A DNA stretch of 64,000 nt from Holophaga foetida DSM 6591 (GTDB taxonomy: Bacteria; Acidobacteriota; Holophagae; Holophagales; Holophagaceae), in the NCBI RefSeq assembly GCF_000242615.2, contig NZ_KI912269.1, forward strand, positions 613,301 through 677,300. Reading direction: 5' to 3'. The notes beneath the pieces were generated by a model. The model saw nothing but the letters and a program-made list of their open reading frames with translations, was not told where the DNA came from and ran no database searches. This document shows, one piece after another, positions 7,292-15,648 of this stretch. The number at the start of each line of letters is the position of its first letter. Within the stretch, counting starts at the first letter, position 1. The position numbers and the translations under genes were made by a program.

Positions 7292-9301
7292 ATGGTCAAA
7301 GCCCTGCCCTTCAAGCTCGTCTCGCCTTACGAACCCGCCGGGGACCAGCCCGAGGCCATTGCCCAGCTTGTGGCGGGCATCGAGGCGGGAGAGCGCTTCC
7401 AGACCCTCCTGGGGGTGACCGGATCGGGCAAGACTTTTGCCATGGCCTCCACCATCGCGAGGCTCCAGCGCCCCGCCCTGATCTTCGCCCCCAACAAGAC
7501 CCTGGCGGCCCAGCTCTTCAGCGAATTCAAGCAGTTCTTCCCAGAGAACGCCGTCGAGTACTTCGTCAGCTACTACGACTACTACCAGCCCGAGGCCTAC
7601 GTGCCTGAGCGAGACCTCTTCATCGAGAAGGACGCCCAGGTCAACGACGAGCTGGAGAAGCTCCGCCTCAACGCCACCCGCTGCCTCCTGGAACGCCGGG
7701 ACACCATCGTGGTGGCCTCCGTCAGCTGCATCTACGGCCTGGGCGATCCCAGCAGCTACCTGAACCTCTCGGTGTCCATGTCCGTGGGGGACACCCTGGA
7801 CCGGGGGATCCTCCTGCGCAACCTCGTGGCCATCCAGTACGCCCGCAACCAGATGAGCTTCGAGCCCGGGGTCTTCCGGGTGCGGGGGGACGTGGTGGAG
7901 GTCTACCCGGCCTACGAGGACGTGGCCTACCGCATCGAGCTCTGGGGCGACGAGATCGAGCGCCTCTCCAAGATCGACCCCCTCCGGGGCGTGGTGATCG
8001 AGAAGCTGGACACCCTCACCATCTGGCCCAAATCCCATTACGTGACCCCAGAGGACAAGCTGGCCATCGCCATCCGGCAGATCAAGGAGGAGCTGGAGCT
8101 CCGGGAGGAGCAGTTCCGCTCCGAGGGGAAGATCGTCGAGCTCCAGCGCCTCCATCAGCGCACCATCTACGACATCGAGATGATGAAGGAGATGGGCTAC
8201 TGCTCGGGCATCGAGAACTACAGCCGCTTCCTGGACGGCCGGAAGACCGGGGAGCCGCCCCACACCCTGCTGGACTACTTCCCCGAGGACTTCGTGCTCT
8301 TCATGGACGAGAGCCACGTCGCCACAGGCCAGCTCCACGGCATGTACAACGGGGACCGCAGCCGCAAGAGCACCCTGGTGGACTTCGGCTTCCGCCTCCC
8401 GGCGGCCCTGGACAACCGGCCCCTCAAATTCGAGGAGTTCGAGAAGCGGGTGAAGCAGGTGGTCTTCGTGAGCGCCACCCCCGGCAGCTACGAGCTGGAA
8501 CAGTGCGGGGGGGTGGTGGTGGAACAGGTGGTGCGCCCCACGGGCTTGGTGGACCCATTGGTGGAGGTGCGACCCGTGGGCAACCAGGTGGATGACCTCC
8601 TGGAAGAGATCCGCCAAGTGGTGGCCAAGGGCGAGCGGGTCCTGGTGACGGTGCTGACCAAGAAGCTGGCGGAACAACTCACCTCCTACTACCAGGAGCT
8701 GGGCATCAAGGCCGAGTACCTCCACAGCGAGATCGACACCCTGGAGCGGGTGGAGCTCCTCAAGAACCTGCGCCGCGGCGTCTTCGATGTCCTGGTGGGC
8801 ATCAACCTCCTGCGGGAGGGCCTGGACCTGCCTGAGGTGTCCCTGGTGGCCATCCTGGACGCCGACAAGGAGGGCTTCCTCCGCAACCACCGCTCCCTCA
8901 TCCAGACCATCGGCCGGGCCGCCCGCAACGTCCACGGCAAGGCCATCCTCTACGCCGACCGCATGACCGGCTCCCTCACCACCGCCATCGAGGAAACCGC
9001 GAGGCGGAGGGCCAAGCAGTTGGCCTACAACGAAGCCAACGGCATCACCCCCGAGACCGTGAAGCGCAACCTCGACGATGTCATGGGCGAGGCCCTGGCC
9101 CGGGAGTTCATCAATGTCCCCAAGGAGGACAAGGCCGCCGAGGAGCCCCTGCTCTACCTCACCGACGCCGAGTTCGAAAAGGCCGTCGCCAAGCTGGAAA
9201 AGGAGATGCGGGAACGCGCCTCCCGCATGGAGTTCGAGGAAGCCGCCAATCTCCGGGACCGCATCCAGCACGCGCGGCGGGAACGACTGATCTCCATCTG
9301 A
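7292..9301 (+). CDS. uvrB: Excinuclease ABC subunit B
   Basis: Damage-verification helicase of nucleotide excision repair, working with UvrA and UvrC. The start at 7292 gives the family N-terminus (FKLVSPYEPAGDQPEAI); the reading frame is open far upstream through the SDR gene, but that part is a shadow. The 669-residue product has Walker A (GVTGSGKTF), the aromatic beta-hairpin region (YFVSYYDYYQPEAYVPE), DESH in LFMDESHVA, the QTIGRAARN motif VI, and a C-terminal UVR domain ending in FEEAANLRDRI. It begins 25 bases after the SDR terminator, so its promoter is either within that short gap or read-through. GGAG lies 12 bases before the start. Confidence 0.97.
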   Translation: MVKALPFKLVSPYEPAGDQPEAIAQLVAGIEAGERFQTLLGVTGSGKTFAMASTIARLQRPALIFAPNKTLAAQLFSEFKQFFPENAVEYFVSYYDYYQPEAYVPERDLFIEKDAQVNDELEKLRLNATRCLLERRDTIVVASVSCIYGLGDPSSYLNLSVSMSVGDTLDRGILLRNLVAIQYARNQMSFEPGVFRVRGDVVEVYPAYEDVAYRIELWGDEIERLSKIDPLRGVVIEKLDTLTIWPKSHYVTPEDKLAIAIRQIKEELELREEQFRSEGKIVELQRLHQRTIYDIEMMKEMGYCSGIENYSRFLDGRKTGEPPHTLLDYFPEDFVLFMDESHVATGQLHGMYNGDRSRKSTLVDFGFRLPAALDNRPLKFEEFEKRVKQVVFVSATPGSYELEQCGGVVVEQVVRPTGLVDPLVEVRPVGNQVDDLLEEIRQVVAKGERVLVTVLTKKLAEQLTSYYQELGIKAEYLHSEIDTLERVELLKNLRRGVFDVLVGINLLREGLDLPEVSLVAILDADKEGFLRNHRSLIQTIGRAARNVHGKAILYADRMTGSLTTAIEETARRRAKQLAYNEANGITPETVKRNLDDVMGEALAREFINVPKEDKAAEEPLLYLTDAEFEKAVAKLEKEMRERASRMEFEEAANLRDRIQHARRERLISI

Positions 9302-9338
9302 GGATTCGGAGGCCATAATCAAGGGTCGAGGAGTATCC

Positions 9339-10178
9339 ATGCCCAGGCCAACCTTCCAGTTCCATATCGACGACACCCGCTGCACCCGCTGCGGCCTCTG
9401 TGTCGCCGACTGCCCCATGCGCGTCATCTCCCAGGCCGCTGGGGAAGTCCCTTACGTGAAGCCAGAGAAGGAATCCCAGTGCATCCACTGCCAGCACTGT
9501 CTGGCCATCTGCCCTTCGGCGGCCCTCTCCATCGACGGCAAGCGGCCCGAGGACAGCCTGCCCATCGAGGGCCTGCCGGACCTGGAGGCCATGGATCGCC
9601 TGGTGCGCAGCCGTCGTTCTATCCGGCGCTACAAGCCCGAGAAGGTCGACCCCGCCCTGGTGCAGCGCCTCCTGGCCGCCCTGGGCAATGTCCCCACCGG
9701 GACCAACTCCCAGCAGCTCAGCTTCCACCTCATCGATGAGCCCGAGACCATGGACCGCTTCCGCAGAGCCGCCTATGGGGCCCTGGAGAAGGCCGACCAG
9801 GAGAGCCGCATCCCCGAGCGCTTCGCCGTCCTGCGCACGGCCTACCAAGTCTTCGCCAAAAACGGCACCGACATCCTATTCCGGGGCGCCCCCCACATGC
9901 TGGTGGTCTCCGCCCCCAAGAATGTCGCCACCCCCCATCAGGATGTGGCCTTGGCCCTGGCCACCTTTGACCTCCTGGCCCAGAGCGCCGGTCTGGGCAC
10001 GGTCTGGTCAGGCTTCGCCCTCTACGCCATGGAGACGGCACCGGAGCTCAAGGGCCTCCTGGGCCTGGAACAGGGGCGCCCTTACTACGCCATGCCCTTC
10101 GGCTACCCGGCCATCCGCTATGCCCGGACAGTCCAGCGGGACGGGGCCGCCGAAGTCCACCGCGTGGTGCTCGGTTGA
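9339..10178 (+). CDS. Nitroreductase with N-terminal 2[4Fe-4S] ferredoxin domain
   Basis: Flavin-dependent nitroreductase-fold enzyme of 279 residues with its own electron-transfer module. Residues about 10-65 carry two [4Fe-4S] motifs: CTRCGLCVADCP and CIHCQHCLAICP. From about residue 85 the FMN domain begins (RSRRSIRRYKPEKV) with the GTNSQQLSFH and GLGTVWSGF segments. This architecture is widespread in anaerobes, where ferredoxin replaces NAD(P)H as donor; the physiological acceptor is unknown. GAGGAG precedes the ATG by five bases. The stop overlaps the TTG start of the downstream channel gene. Confidence 0.88.
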   Translation: MPRPTFQFHIDDTRCTRCGLCVADCPMRVISQAAGEVPYVKPEKESQCIHCQHCLAICPSAALSIDGKRPEDSLPIEGLPDLEAMDRLVRSRRSIRRYKPEKVDPALVQRLLAALGNVPTGTNSQQLSFHLIDEPETMDRFRRAAYGALEKADQESRIPERFAVLRTAYQVFAKNGTDILFRGAPHMLVVSAPKNVATPHQDVALALATFDLLAQSAGLGTVWSGFALYAMETAPELKGLLGLEQGRPYYAMPFGYPAIRYARTVQRDGAAEVHRVVLG

Positions 10179-12055
10179 AGCGCTCCAACTGGATCATTTC
10201 CGGAATCCTGCTTCTCCTGCTCCTGGCCATCATCGGGGGACTGGCCTGGACCAGGGACTCCGGTCCACCCGCGGGGCTGGTCGCCAAGCTCCAGGGGAAG
10301 AAGGCCAAGAAGGACGGTAAGCCCGTCCGCAAGGAGCGCACGGTGGACACCGCCCCGCTCCTGATGGCCCGCCAGTTGGGGAGCCTGGCCGCCACCGGCG
10401 AGGAACAGGAACTCGCCCGCCAGGCCGAGCGCCTGACCAACCACGAACTGACCCTCGCCTTCACCTCCGCGATGCGGCGAACCGCCGAGACCTCCACCGA
10501 GCCAAGCCCCGAGGTGAAGGAGTTGGCCGCCATCAAGGCCAAGGCCGAGGATGCCGTCGAGGCGGATCAGCAGGCCATCAAGGACCTGAACCGCAGGCTG
10601 GCCAGGGCCCAGGAGCGTGAAAAGGATGCCCTGGAGGATCAGCTGGAGGTAGCCAAGGCCCAGATGGAACTGGATCAGGACGAGCTTGATTCCGCGAGGG
10701 AGGATCTGGACCAGGCCGGAGGGGACTCCCAGGCCCGCATCAAGCGCCTCAAGGAGGCCTACGATGCCATGGAACGTGAGCCCAGCGTGATCGGGCAGGC
10801 GGCGGCCCCCCTGACTACGAAGGGCCAGAATGGGAGCCTCCTCACCCGACTCCGGAACTGGAAGTTCCAGAGGAACAAGCTGAGGCAGCTGGCCCAGGCC
10901 CGCCAGGACACCCAGGCCCGGGTCCAGCGCCTGAACACCCGCCGGGAGAAGCTGGCCCAGCGGGTCAAGGATGAGGCTGCCAAGAGGGCCGAAGCCAAAC
11001 AAGAAGCCTCGGGCTTCGCCAAGGGGGGAACCCAATATGAAGGGACCACCTCCAAGGAGGAGAAGAAGGCCGCCATCGATACGCTCAAGCTGTTCATGGC
11101 ACGCCAGCAACAGCTTTCCATCACCACAAAGCGGATCCAGGACATGCAGGCCCTGGATGAGGCCTACGACAGCTGGGAGCAGCTGGCGGTGACCTATCGG
11201 CGCGCCGCCCTCCACACCCTCCTGAAGGGCCTGCTCACCATCGTGTGTGTCCTCATTGTCATCTTCCTGCTGGACCGGGTCATCGAGCGGGTCTTCCATG
11301 GCATGGCCAAGGAGAAGCTCCGGGCCGCCACTCTCCAGGCGGTGGTCAAGTTCGCAGTCCTGATGGTGGGCCTGATCGTCATCCTCTTCACGATCATCGG
11401 GCTTCCAGGCAACGTCACCACCATCCTGGGCCTGGCGGGCGCCGGCCTCACAGTGGCCCTCAAGGACTTCATCGTGGCCTTCTTCGGATGGTTCGTCCTC
11501 ATGGGGAAGAATGGACTCCGGGTCGGCGATTGGGTGGAGATCAAGGGCGTAGGGGGCGAGGTCGTGGAAGTGGGCCTGCTGCGAACCGTGCTCATGGAGA
11601 CCGGAAGCTGGAACGACCTGGGCCACCCCACGGGCCGGAAAGTCGCCTTCGTCAACAACTTCGCCGTAGAGGGACACTTCTTCAACTTCTCCACCTCGGG
11701 CCAGTGGATGTGGGACGAACTGCAGCTGGTCATCCCCCCCGGGACGGATCCCTATCCCATCATTGATGGTGTCCAGAAGCTGGTGGAGGAGAAAACCGAG
11801 GCCAATGCCAAGCTGGCGCAGGAGGAGTGGCACAAGGCCACCACCCGCTACCGGGTGAGGACCTTCTCTGCCGTCCCTGGCATCAACGTGGTGTCCACGG
11901 TCCTCGGCATCGAGATCCACGTCCGCTACATCACACGGGCTTACGAGCGCAACAGCACCCGCAAGGCCCTCAACAGTGCGGTGCTGGAACTGATGCACGG
12001 CAAGCCTGCCAGCCCGGCAGCCCCCATCGAGATGCAACCCGAACCAGGAGTCTGA
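10175..12055 (+). CDS. MscS-family mechanosensitive channel with large coiled-coil N-terminal region
   Basis: 626-residue inner-membrane protein. Residues about 5-25 form a hydrophobic segment, and about 110-330 are charged and heptad-like (for example LARAQEREKDALEDQLEV), a long coiled coil expected in the periplasm. Three transmembrane segments follow (about 345-368, 387-410 and 412-450), the last being the pore helix region LGLAGAGLTVALKDFIVAFF, then the MscS beta domain (VGDWVEIKGVGGEVVEVG) and a C-terminal cytoplasmic domain. It probably opens on membrane tension or gates ions during osmotic shock. The start is TTG, overlapping the upstream TGA as TTGA, so translation is probably coupled to the nitroreductase; a standard site is not evident. 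The MFS gene follows two bases after the stop. Confidence 0.83.
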   Translation: MKRSNWIISGILLLLLLAIIGGLAWTRDSGPPAGLVAKLQGKKAKKDGKPVRKERTVDTAPLLMARQLGSLAATGEEQELARQAERLTNHELTLAFTSAMRRTAETSTEPSPEVKELAAIKAKAEDAVEADQQAIKDLNRRLARAQEREKDALEDQLEVAKAQMELDQDELDSAREDLDQAGGDSQARIKRLKEAYDAMEREPSVIGQAAAPLTTKGQNGSLLTRLRNWKFQRNKLRQLAQARQDTQARVQRLNTRREKLAQRVKDEAAKRAEAKQEASGFAKGGTQYEGTTSKEEKKAAIDTLKLFMARQQQLSITTKRIQDMQALDEAYDSWEQLAVTYRRAALHTLLKGLLTIVCVLIVIFLLDRVIERVFHGMAKEKLRAATLQAVVKFAVLMVGLIVILFTIIGLPGNVTTILGLAGAGLTVALKDFIVAFFGWFVLMGKNGLRVGDWVEIKGVGGEVVEVGLLRTVLMETGSWNDLGHPTGRKVAFVNNFAVEGHFFNFSTSGQWMWDELQLVIPPGTDPYPIIDGVQKLVEEKTEANAKLAQEEWHKATTRYRVRTFSAVPGINVVSTVLGIEIHVRYITRAYERNSTRKALNSAVLELMHGKPASPAAPIEMQPEPGV

Positions 12056-12056
12056 G

Positions 12057-13427
12057 GTGTCTTCAGAGGAACAGACCCCGGCCCGTTCCCCCTTCCGGGA
12101 GATCGTCCAGCCCTTCATCGACCTGGCCCACGCCTCCCGGGCCCTGTGGGCGGTGAACCTCAACTACCTCCTGGAGGGCTTCGTCTACTTCGGGATGCTC
12201 ATCTACCTGGCCATGTATTTCAACCAGTACGGCCATCTCGGTGACAGGGAGGCGGGCTGGATGGTGGGGGTCCTCACCTCGGGCATCACCATCTCGATGC
12301 TTTTCTTCGGGGGCCGGGCGGACACGTGGGGCATCCGCTCGACCTTCCTCATCTCCCTGGCTTTCATGTTCATCGGACGCACCCTCCTCTCCTGGGCCCC
12401 CGGCCTGGGACTGGGGACGGGACAGCTCCTCTCGTCCTTCAATGCCCTGGCCACCCTGGGCATCCTCCTGGTGGTCCTCGGCTACGGCATGTACCAGCCC
12501 GTGGCCTACGCGGCGGTGCGCCAGCTCACGACCCCGGCCACGGCGGGCATGGGCTACGCCATGCTCTACGCCGTCATGAACCTGGGGGGCTGGCTCCCCA
12601 CCTTCATGTCCCCCCTCCGGGGACGCTTCGGCATCCAGGGGGCCTTCTGGTTCTATACCTGGCTCACCCTGGCGGGCATCCTCCTCCTCTTCTTCATGCT
12701 GAGCCCTAAGACCCTGACGCGGGCCACCGAGGCCGTACGGGCGGAAGCCCCGGAACAGCCCAGAGAAGAAGCAGCCCCCGAAGGCAGGATGGCGGCCATT
12801 CGCCACTGGCTGAAGCACCACCCCCTGGCGGATGCGAAGTTCTCCTTCTTCATCTTCTGCCTGATCCCGGTGCAGACCCTCTTCGCCTACAACTGGCTGG
12901 TGCTGCCCCAGTACGTGAACCGGGCCTTCGCGGGCACCTGGGTGGGGGTCCGCTTCGAGACCGCCACCAACCTCAACTCGCTCCTGATCTTCATCCTCTG
13001 CCCCCTGGTGGCCGCTGCCACGGCCAAGGCCAAGGTCTACAACATGATGATCTACGGCACCGCCGTCATGGCTGTCCCGACCTTCCTGCTGGCTCTGGGG
13101 CCGACGGTCTGGGGGCTCTTCACCTTCGTGGTGGTGATGTCCATCGGCGAGGCCATGTGGCAGCCCCGATTCCTCCAGTACGCTGCAGAAATCGCGCCGG
13201 AGGGGCGCACGGGGGCCTACATGGGCGTGGCCCAGTTCCCCTGGTTCCTGACCAAGATGATCGTCCCCATCTACTCCGGTGCGGCCCTTGCCAAGTGGTG
13301 CCCAGAGAGCGGTCCCACCTCCACCGGCCCCATGTGGCTCATCTTCGGCATCGTGGCGGTCAGCTCCACCGTGATGCTGGTCCTGGCCAAGGGATGGTTG
13401 GGGAAGGATTTCAAGACCCGGGCATAG
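12057..13427 (+). CDS. MFS transporter
   Basis: 456-residue, 12-helix major facilitator protein. It has the loop 2-3 basic motif region (GGRADTWGIRSTF), many hydrophobic segments, and a cytoplasmic charged loop near residues 225-250. The overall layout resembles the proton-dependent oligopeptide/POT-like branch (LNYLLEGFVYFGMLIYLAMY at the start), but the ExxER signature was not found, so the substrate is open. The GTG start at 12057 is supported by AGGAG six bases upstream and lies directly after the MscS stop, so the two are in one operon. Confidence 0.8.
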   Translation: MSSEEQTPARSPFREIVQPFIDLAHASRALWAVNLNYLLEGFVYFGMLIYLAMYFNQYGHLGDREAGWMVGVLTSGITISMLFFGGRADTWGIRSTFLISLAFMFIGRTLLSWAPGLGLGTGQLLSSFNALATLGILLVVLGYGMYQPVAYAAVRQLTTPATAGMGYAMLYAVMNLGGWLPTFMSPLRGRFGIQGAFWFYTWLTLAGILLLFFMLSPKTLTRATEAVRAEAPEQPREEAAPEGRMAAIRHWLKHHPLADAKFSFFIFCLIPVQTLFAYNWLVLPQYVNRAFAGTWVGVRFETATNLNSLLIFILCPLVAAATAKAKVYNMMIYGTAVMAVPTFLLALGPTVWGLFTFVVVMSIGEAMWQPRFLQYAAEIAPEGRTGAYMGVAQFPWFLTKMIVPIYSGAALAKWCPESGPTSTGPMWLIFGIVAVSSTVMLVLAKGWLGKDFKTRA

Positions 13428-13483
13428 CCAATTCCTGGTATTCAAGCATCCAACTTAGGAATAGGATTTCCCTGAGGCCTTCC

Positions 13484-13864
13484 GTGCGGCGCATCCTCCA
13501 CCTCCTAGCCCTTCTGGCACTGATCCTGGTGGGATCGGTCCCGGAGCTGCGCCTGGAGGCGGCCACGGAGCCAGCCTCTTCCTGTTGCTGTGGCATGGGT
13601 TGCGGATGCGGCATGCCCACGAAGGGGCCCAGCCCATCCCCCTGCCAGACCCAGGTGACCGTGACCTTGACGGCCACCCCGGCTGTGAGCGCGCCGGATC
13701 AGGCTCGTCAGAGCGAGGCCCGGCGGGAACCCCTGCCCTGGCCTGCCTACGTGGCCTCAAGGCCCCGGACCACCATGGATGAGGGCACCCCCATCCGAGG
13801 CCCCAGCGCCATTGCTCCTTCCCCCCCCGATCGCCTGACCCAGCTATCCACCTTCCGGATTTGA
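13484..13864 (+). CDS. Small Cys-rich exported protein preceding the metal-efflux genes
   Basis: 126 residues from a GTG start (TGAGG six bases upstream). The frame is open further upstream into the MFS gene, but the export signal fits this start. Residues 1-30 form a signal peptide (MRRILHLLALLALILVG, then an alanine-rich cleavage region). The mature N-terminus holds a dense thiol/Met cluster, SSCCCGMGCGCGMP, followed by one more Cys, then a Pro/Ser-rich tail without predicted structure. Together with the next five genes this suggests a periplasmic or outer-membrane metal-binding accessory for Cu/Ag/Zn-type efflux. No known family was recognised; the function is inferred from context and composition. 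Confidence 0.65.
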   Translation: MRRILHLLALLALILVGSVPELRLEAATEPASSCCCGMGCGCGMPTKGPSPSPCQTQVTVTLTATPAVSAPDQARQSEARREPLPWPAYVASRPRTTMDEGTPIRGPSAIAPSPPDRLTQLSTFRI

Positions 13865-13926
13865 GAAGAGGTCTGTCCGTCACCGACAGATAGACCGATA
13901 TTGCCTCATCTCTTCCGGAGTCATCC

Positions 13927-15336
13927 ATGCGCGCACCCTGGCGTTTGGCCTTGGCCCTGGGGCTGCTGCCCGCGGCCCCGGCCCTGGCGTCGCCCCCCTC
14001 CAGCATCACCGATACCACCCCCGATCCCCTCCTGGCCTCACTCCTCCAGCAAGCCCTGGCCCAGAACCCCGAGCTCACGAAGGTCCAGGCCCTGACCGAG
14101 GCGGAAAGGGAACGCATCCCCCAGGCCAAGGCCCTCCCGGATCCATCCCTCTCCCTGGGGCTCCAGAACGATGGCTTCAAGCGCCTTGAGATCGGGCGCA
14201 TGGAGAACAGCTACTACCAGGTCGCCCTCTCCCAGGGACTGCCCTGGGCGGGCAAGCGGGGACTGAGGGGTGATGTGGCCCGCCTGGGGGCCGAGGCCCT
14301 GGAGGCTCAGAGCACCCGCACCCGCCTCAGCCTGGAGGCCGATGTGAAGCGGGCCTACGCCTCCCTGCTCCTGGTACGCAGCCAGCTCCGCCTCCTGGAA
14401 ACCCAGGCAGTCTTCCTCCAGCAGGGGGAGGCCATCGCCCGCACCCGCTACGAAGTGGGCCAGGGCGCCCAGGCCGACCTGCTCCGGGCCCAGCTGGAGC
14501 GGACCCGACTGAACCAGGCCCGGTTCAGCCTGCAATCCGAGGAACGCAGCGCCCTGGCCGCCCTCAACCGCCTGCGGGCCGAGGCCTCTGACACGCCCAT
14601 CCCCACCCAACGGAGCTTCGAGGAGCTTGGCACACCAGCCCCCTTGCACCCGCTGGAGGTCCAATCCAAGGCCGAGGAGACGAGCCCCGAGCTCCGGACC
14701 GCAGCCCTGGGCGTGAGCCAGGCGGAACGGAGCCTGGATCTCGCCAAGCTGGACCGCCGCCCAGACTTCGCCATGACCGCCGCCCTCATGCCCCGGGGGG
14801 GCCTGGATCCCATGTGGGGTCTTGGCGTCTCCATCTCCCTGCCGGTGTGGTCCAGGCAGAAGCAGCACCGGGCCGTGGCGGAGCAGGAGCATCGCCGCCG
14901 CGCCCAGGGGGCTGACCTGGAAGGCCAGAAGCTTCTCCTGCGCCAGCGAATCCAGGAGCGGGCCGCCCAGATGGACGCCGCCCTGGAGACCCTGAGCCTC
15001 TACCGCTCAGGCCTCCTGGTCCAGAGCGAGGCGAGCTTCCGGGCCACCCTGGCCCAGTACGAAGCTGGGCGAGCCCCCTTCCTGTCGGTGCTGGAGTCCC
15101 TCAAGGGCTGGGTCGCCGACCAGAGCGGCCTCCTCCAGACCCAGGCCCAGGCCCTGGCCATCCAGATCGCCCAGGAGGAACTGAACCCGGGTCCCACGCC
15201 CGCCATCGGAGCCACCACCCTGACAGCAGCCCCCATGGCTGCGGGTGGGGGTGGAGCAAAATCGAGCGGGGCCTCCCGGACAGGAAAGGCCGCCAGTGGC
15301 GGCGATAGCGGCGGCAGCGCCATGAAGACGATGTGA
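13927..15336 (+). CDS. Outer-membrane efflux protein, CusC/CzcC-like (TolC superfamily)
   Basis: 469 residues. A signal peptide (LALALGLLPAAPALASPP) is followed by two OEP repeats rich in Leu/Ala/Gln coiled coil (about 45-240 and 255-430), as in the trimeric outer-membrane channels of metal RND pumps. Marker segments are QAKALPDPSLSLGLQNDGF, QVALSQGLPWAGKRGLRG and ARTRYEVGQGAQADLLRAQL. The last 40 residues are Gly/Ser/Ala-rich low complexity ending in a Met pair. It is the first structural gene of the efflux set with cusB- and cusA-like genes downstream. A palindromic element occupies the 312-base gap to the next gene. Confidence 0.87.
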   Translation: MRAPWRLALALGLLPAAPALASPPSSITDTTPDPLLASLLQQALAQNPELTKVQALTEAERERIPQAKALPDPSLSLGLQNDGFKRLEIGRMENSYYQVALSQGLPWAGKRGLRGDVARLGAEALEAQSTRTRLSLEADVKRAYASLLLVRSQLRLLETQAVFLQQGEAIARTRYEVGQGAQADLLRAQLERTRLNQARFSLQSEERSALAALNRLRAEASDTPIPTQRSFEELGTPAPLHPLEVQSKAEETSPELRTAALGVSQAERSLDLAKLDRRPDFAMTAALMPRGGLDPMWGLGVSISLPVWSRQKQHRAVAEQEHRRRAQGADLEGQKLLLRQRIQERAAQMDAALETLSLYRSGLLVQSEASFRATLAQYEAGRAPFLSVLESLKGWVADQSGLLQTQAQALAIQIAQEELNPGPTPAIGATTLTAAPMAAGGGGAKSSGASRTGKAASGGDSGGSAMKTM

Positions 15337-15423
15337 GGTGCGGAATGATCAGCCAAATCCGAGCAAAAAAGATCACCACGAAGCACAGGAGGAGGAACGA
15401 GAGGAAAGAAGGGCTGATTCTGC

Positions 15424-15578
15424 TTTATCGCTGTCCATCGCCGTTCATCGCTGGCCCATTTTATTTTTGCTTTGATGCTCCTCATCGCCACGTGCAAAGC
15501 CTAAGCAAGCAGCGCGTTCGAAAAGCAAGGATCAAAAGCGGGTTTCGCCAGCGATGGACAGCGATGAACGGCGATAAA
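15424..15578. repeat. Inverted-repeat element between cusC-like and cusB-like genes
   Basis: Two 32-base arms (15424-15455 and 15547-15578) are inverted copies of each other, built from repeated GCGATGRACRG-type units with a swapped order in the middle. About 90 bases separate them. The whole gap 15337-15648 contains no gene; at 15375-15384 it also has a short fragment (ACCACGAAGC) of the CACGAAG repeat family seen at 16945 and 26749. The element could fold into a long hairpin in the operon transcript. Confidence 0.75.
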
Positions 15579-15648
15579 AGACAATAACCAACTGGACCTC
15601 CTGCACTTCGGGTTACCCGACGGACTTCTTTTGAAAATGAGATGACCC

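Noticed and set aside
7217..9427. 736-codon minus-strand frame opposite uvrB
   Set aside because: Shadow of uvrB in a GC-rich genome; no motif, no ribosome binding site.
15337..15648. CRISPR array from the repeated GCGATG units
   Set aside because: There are only two inverted arms and no series of equal direct repeats with unique spacers.
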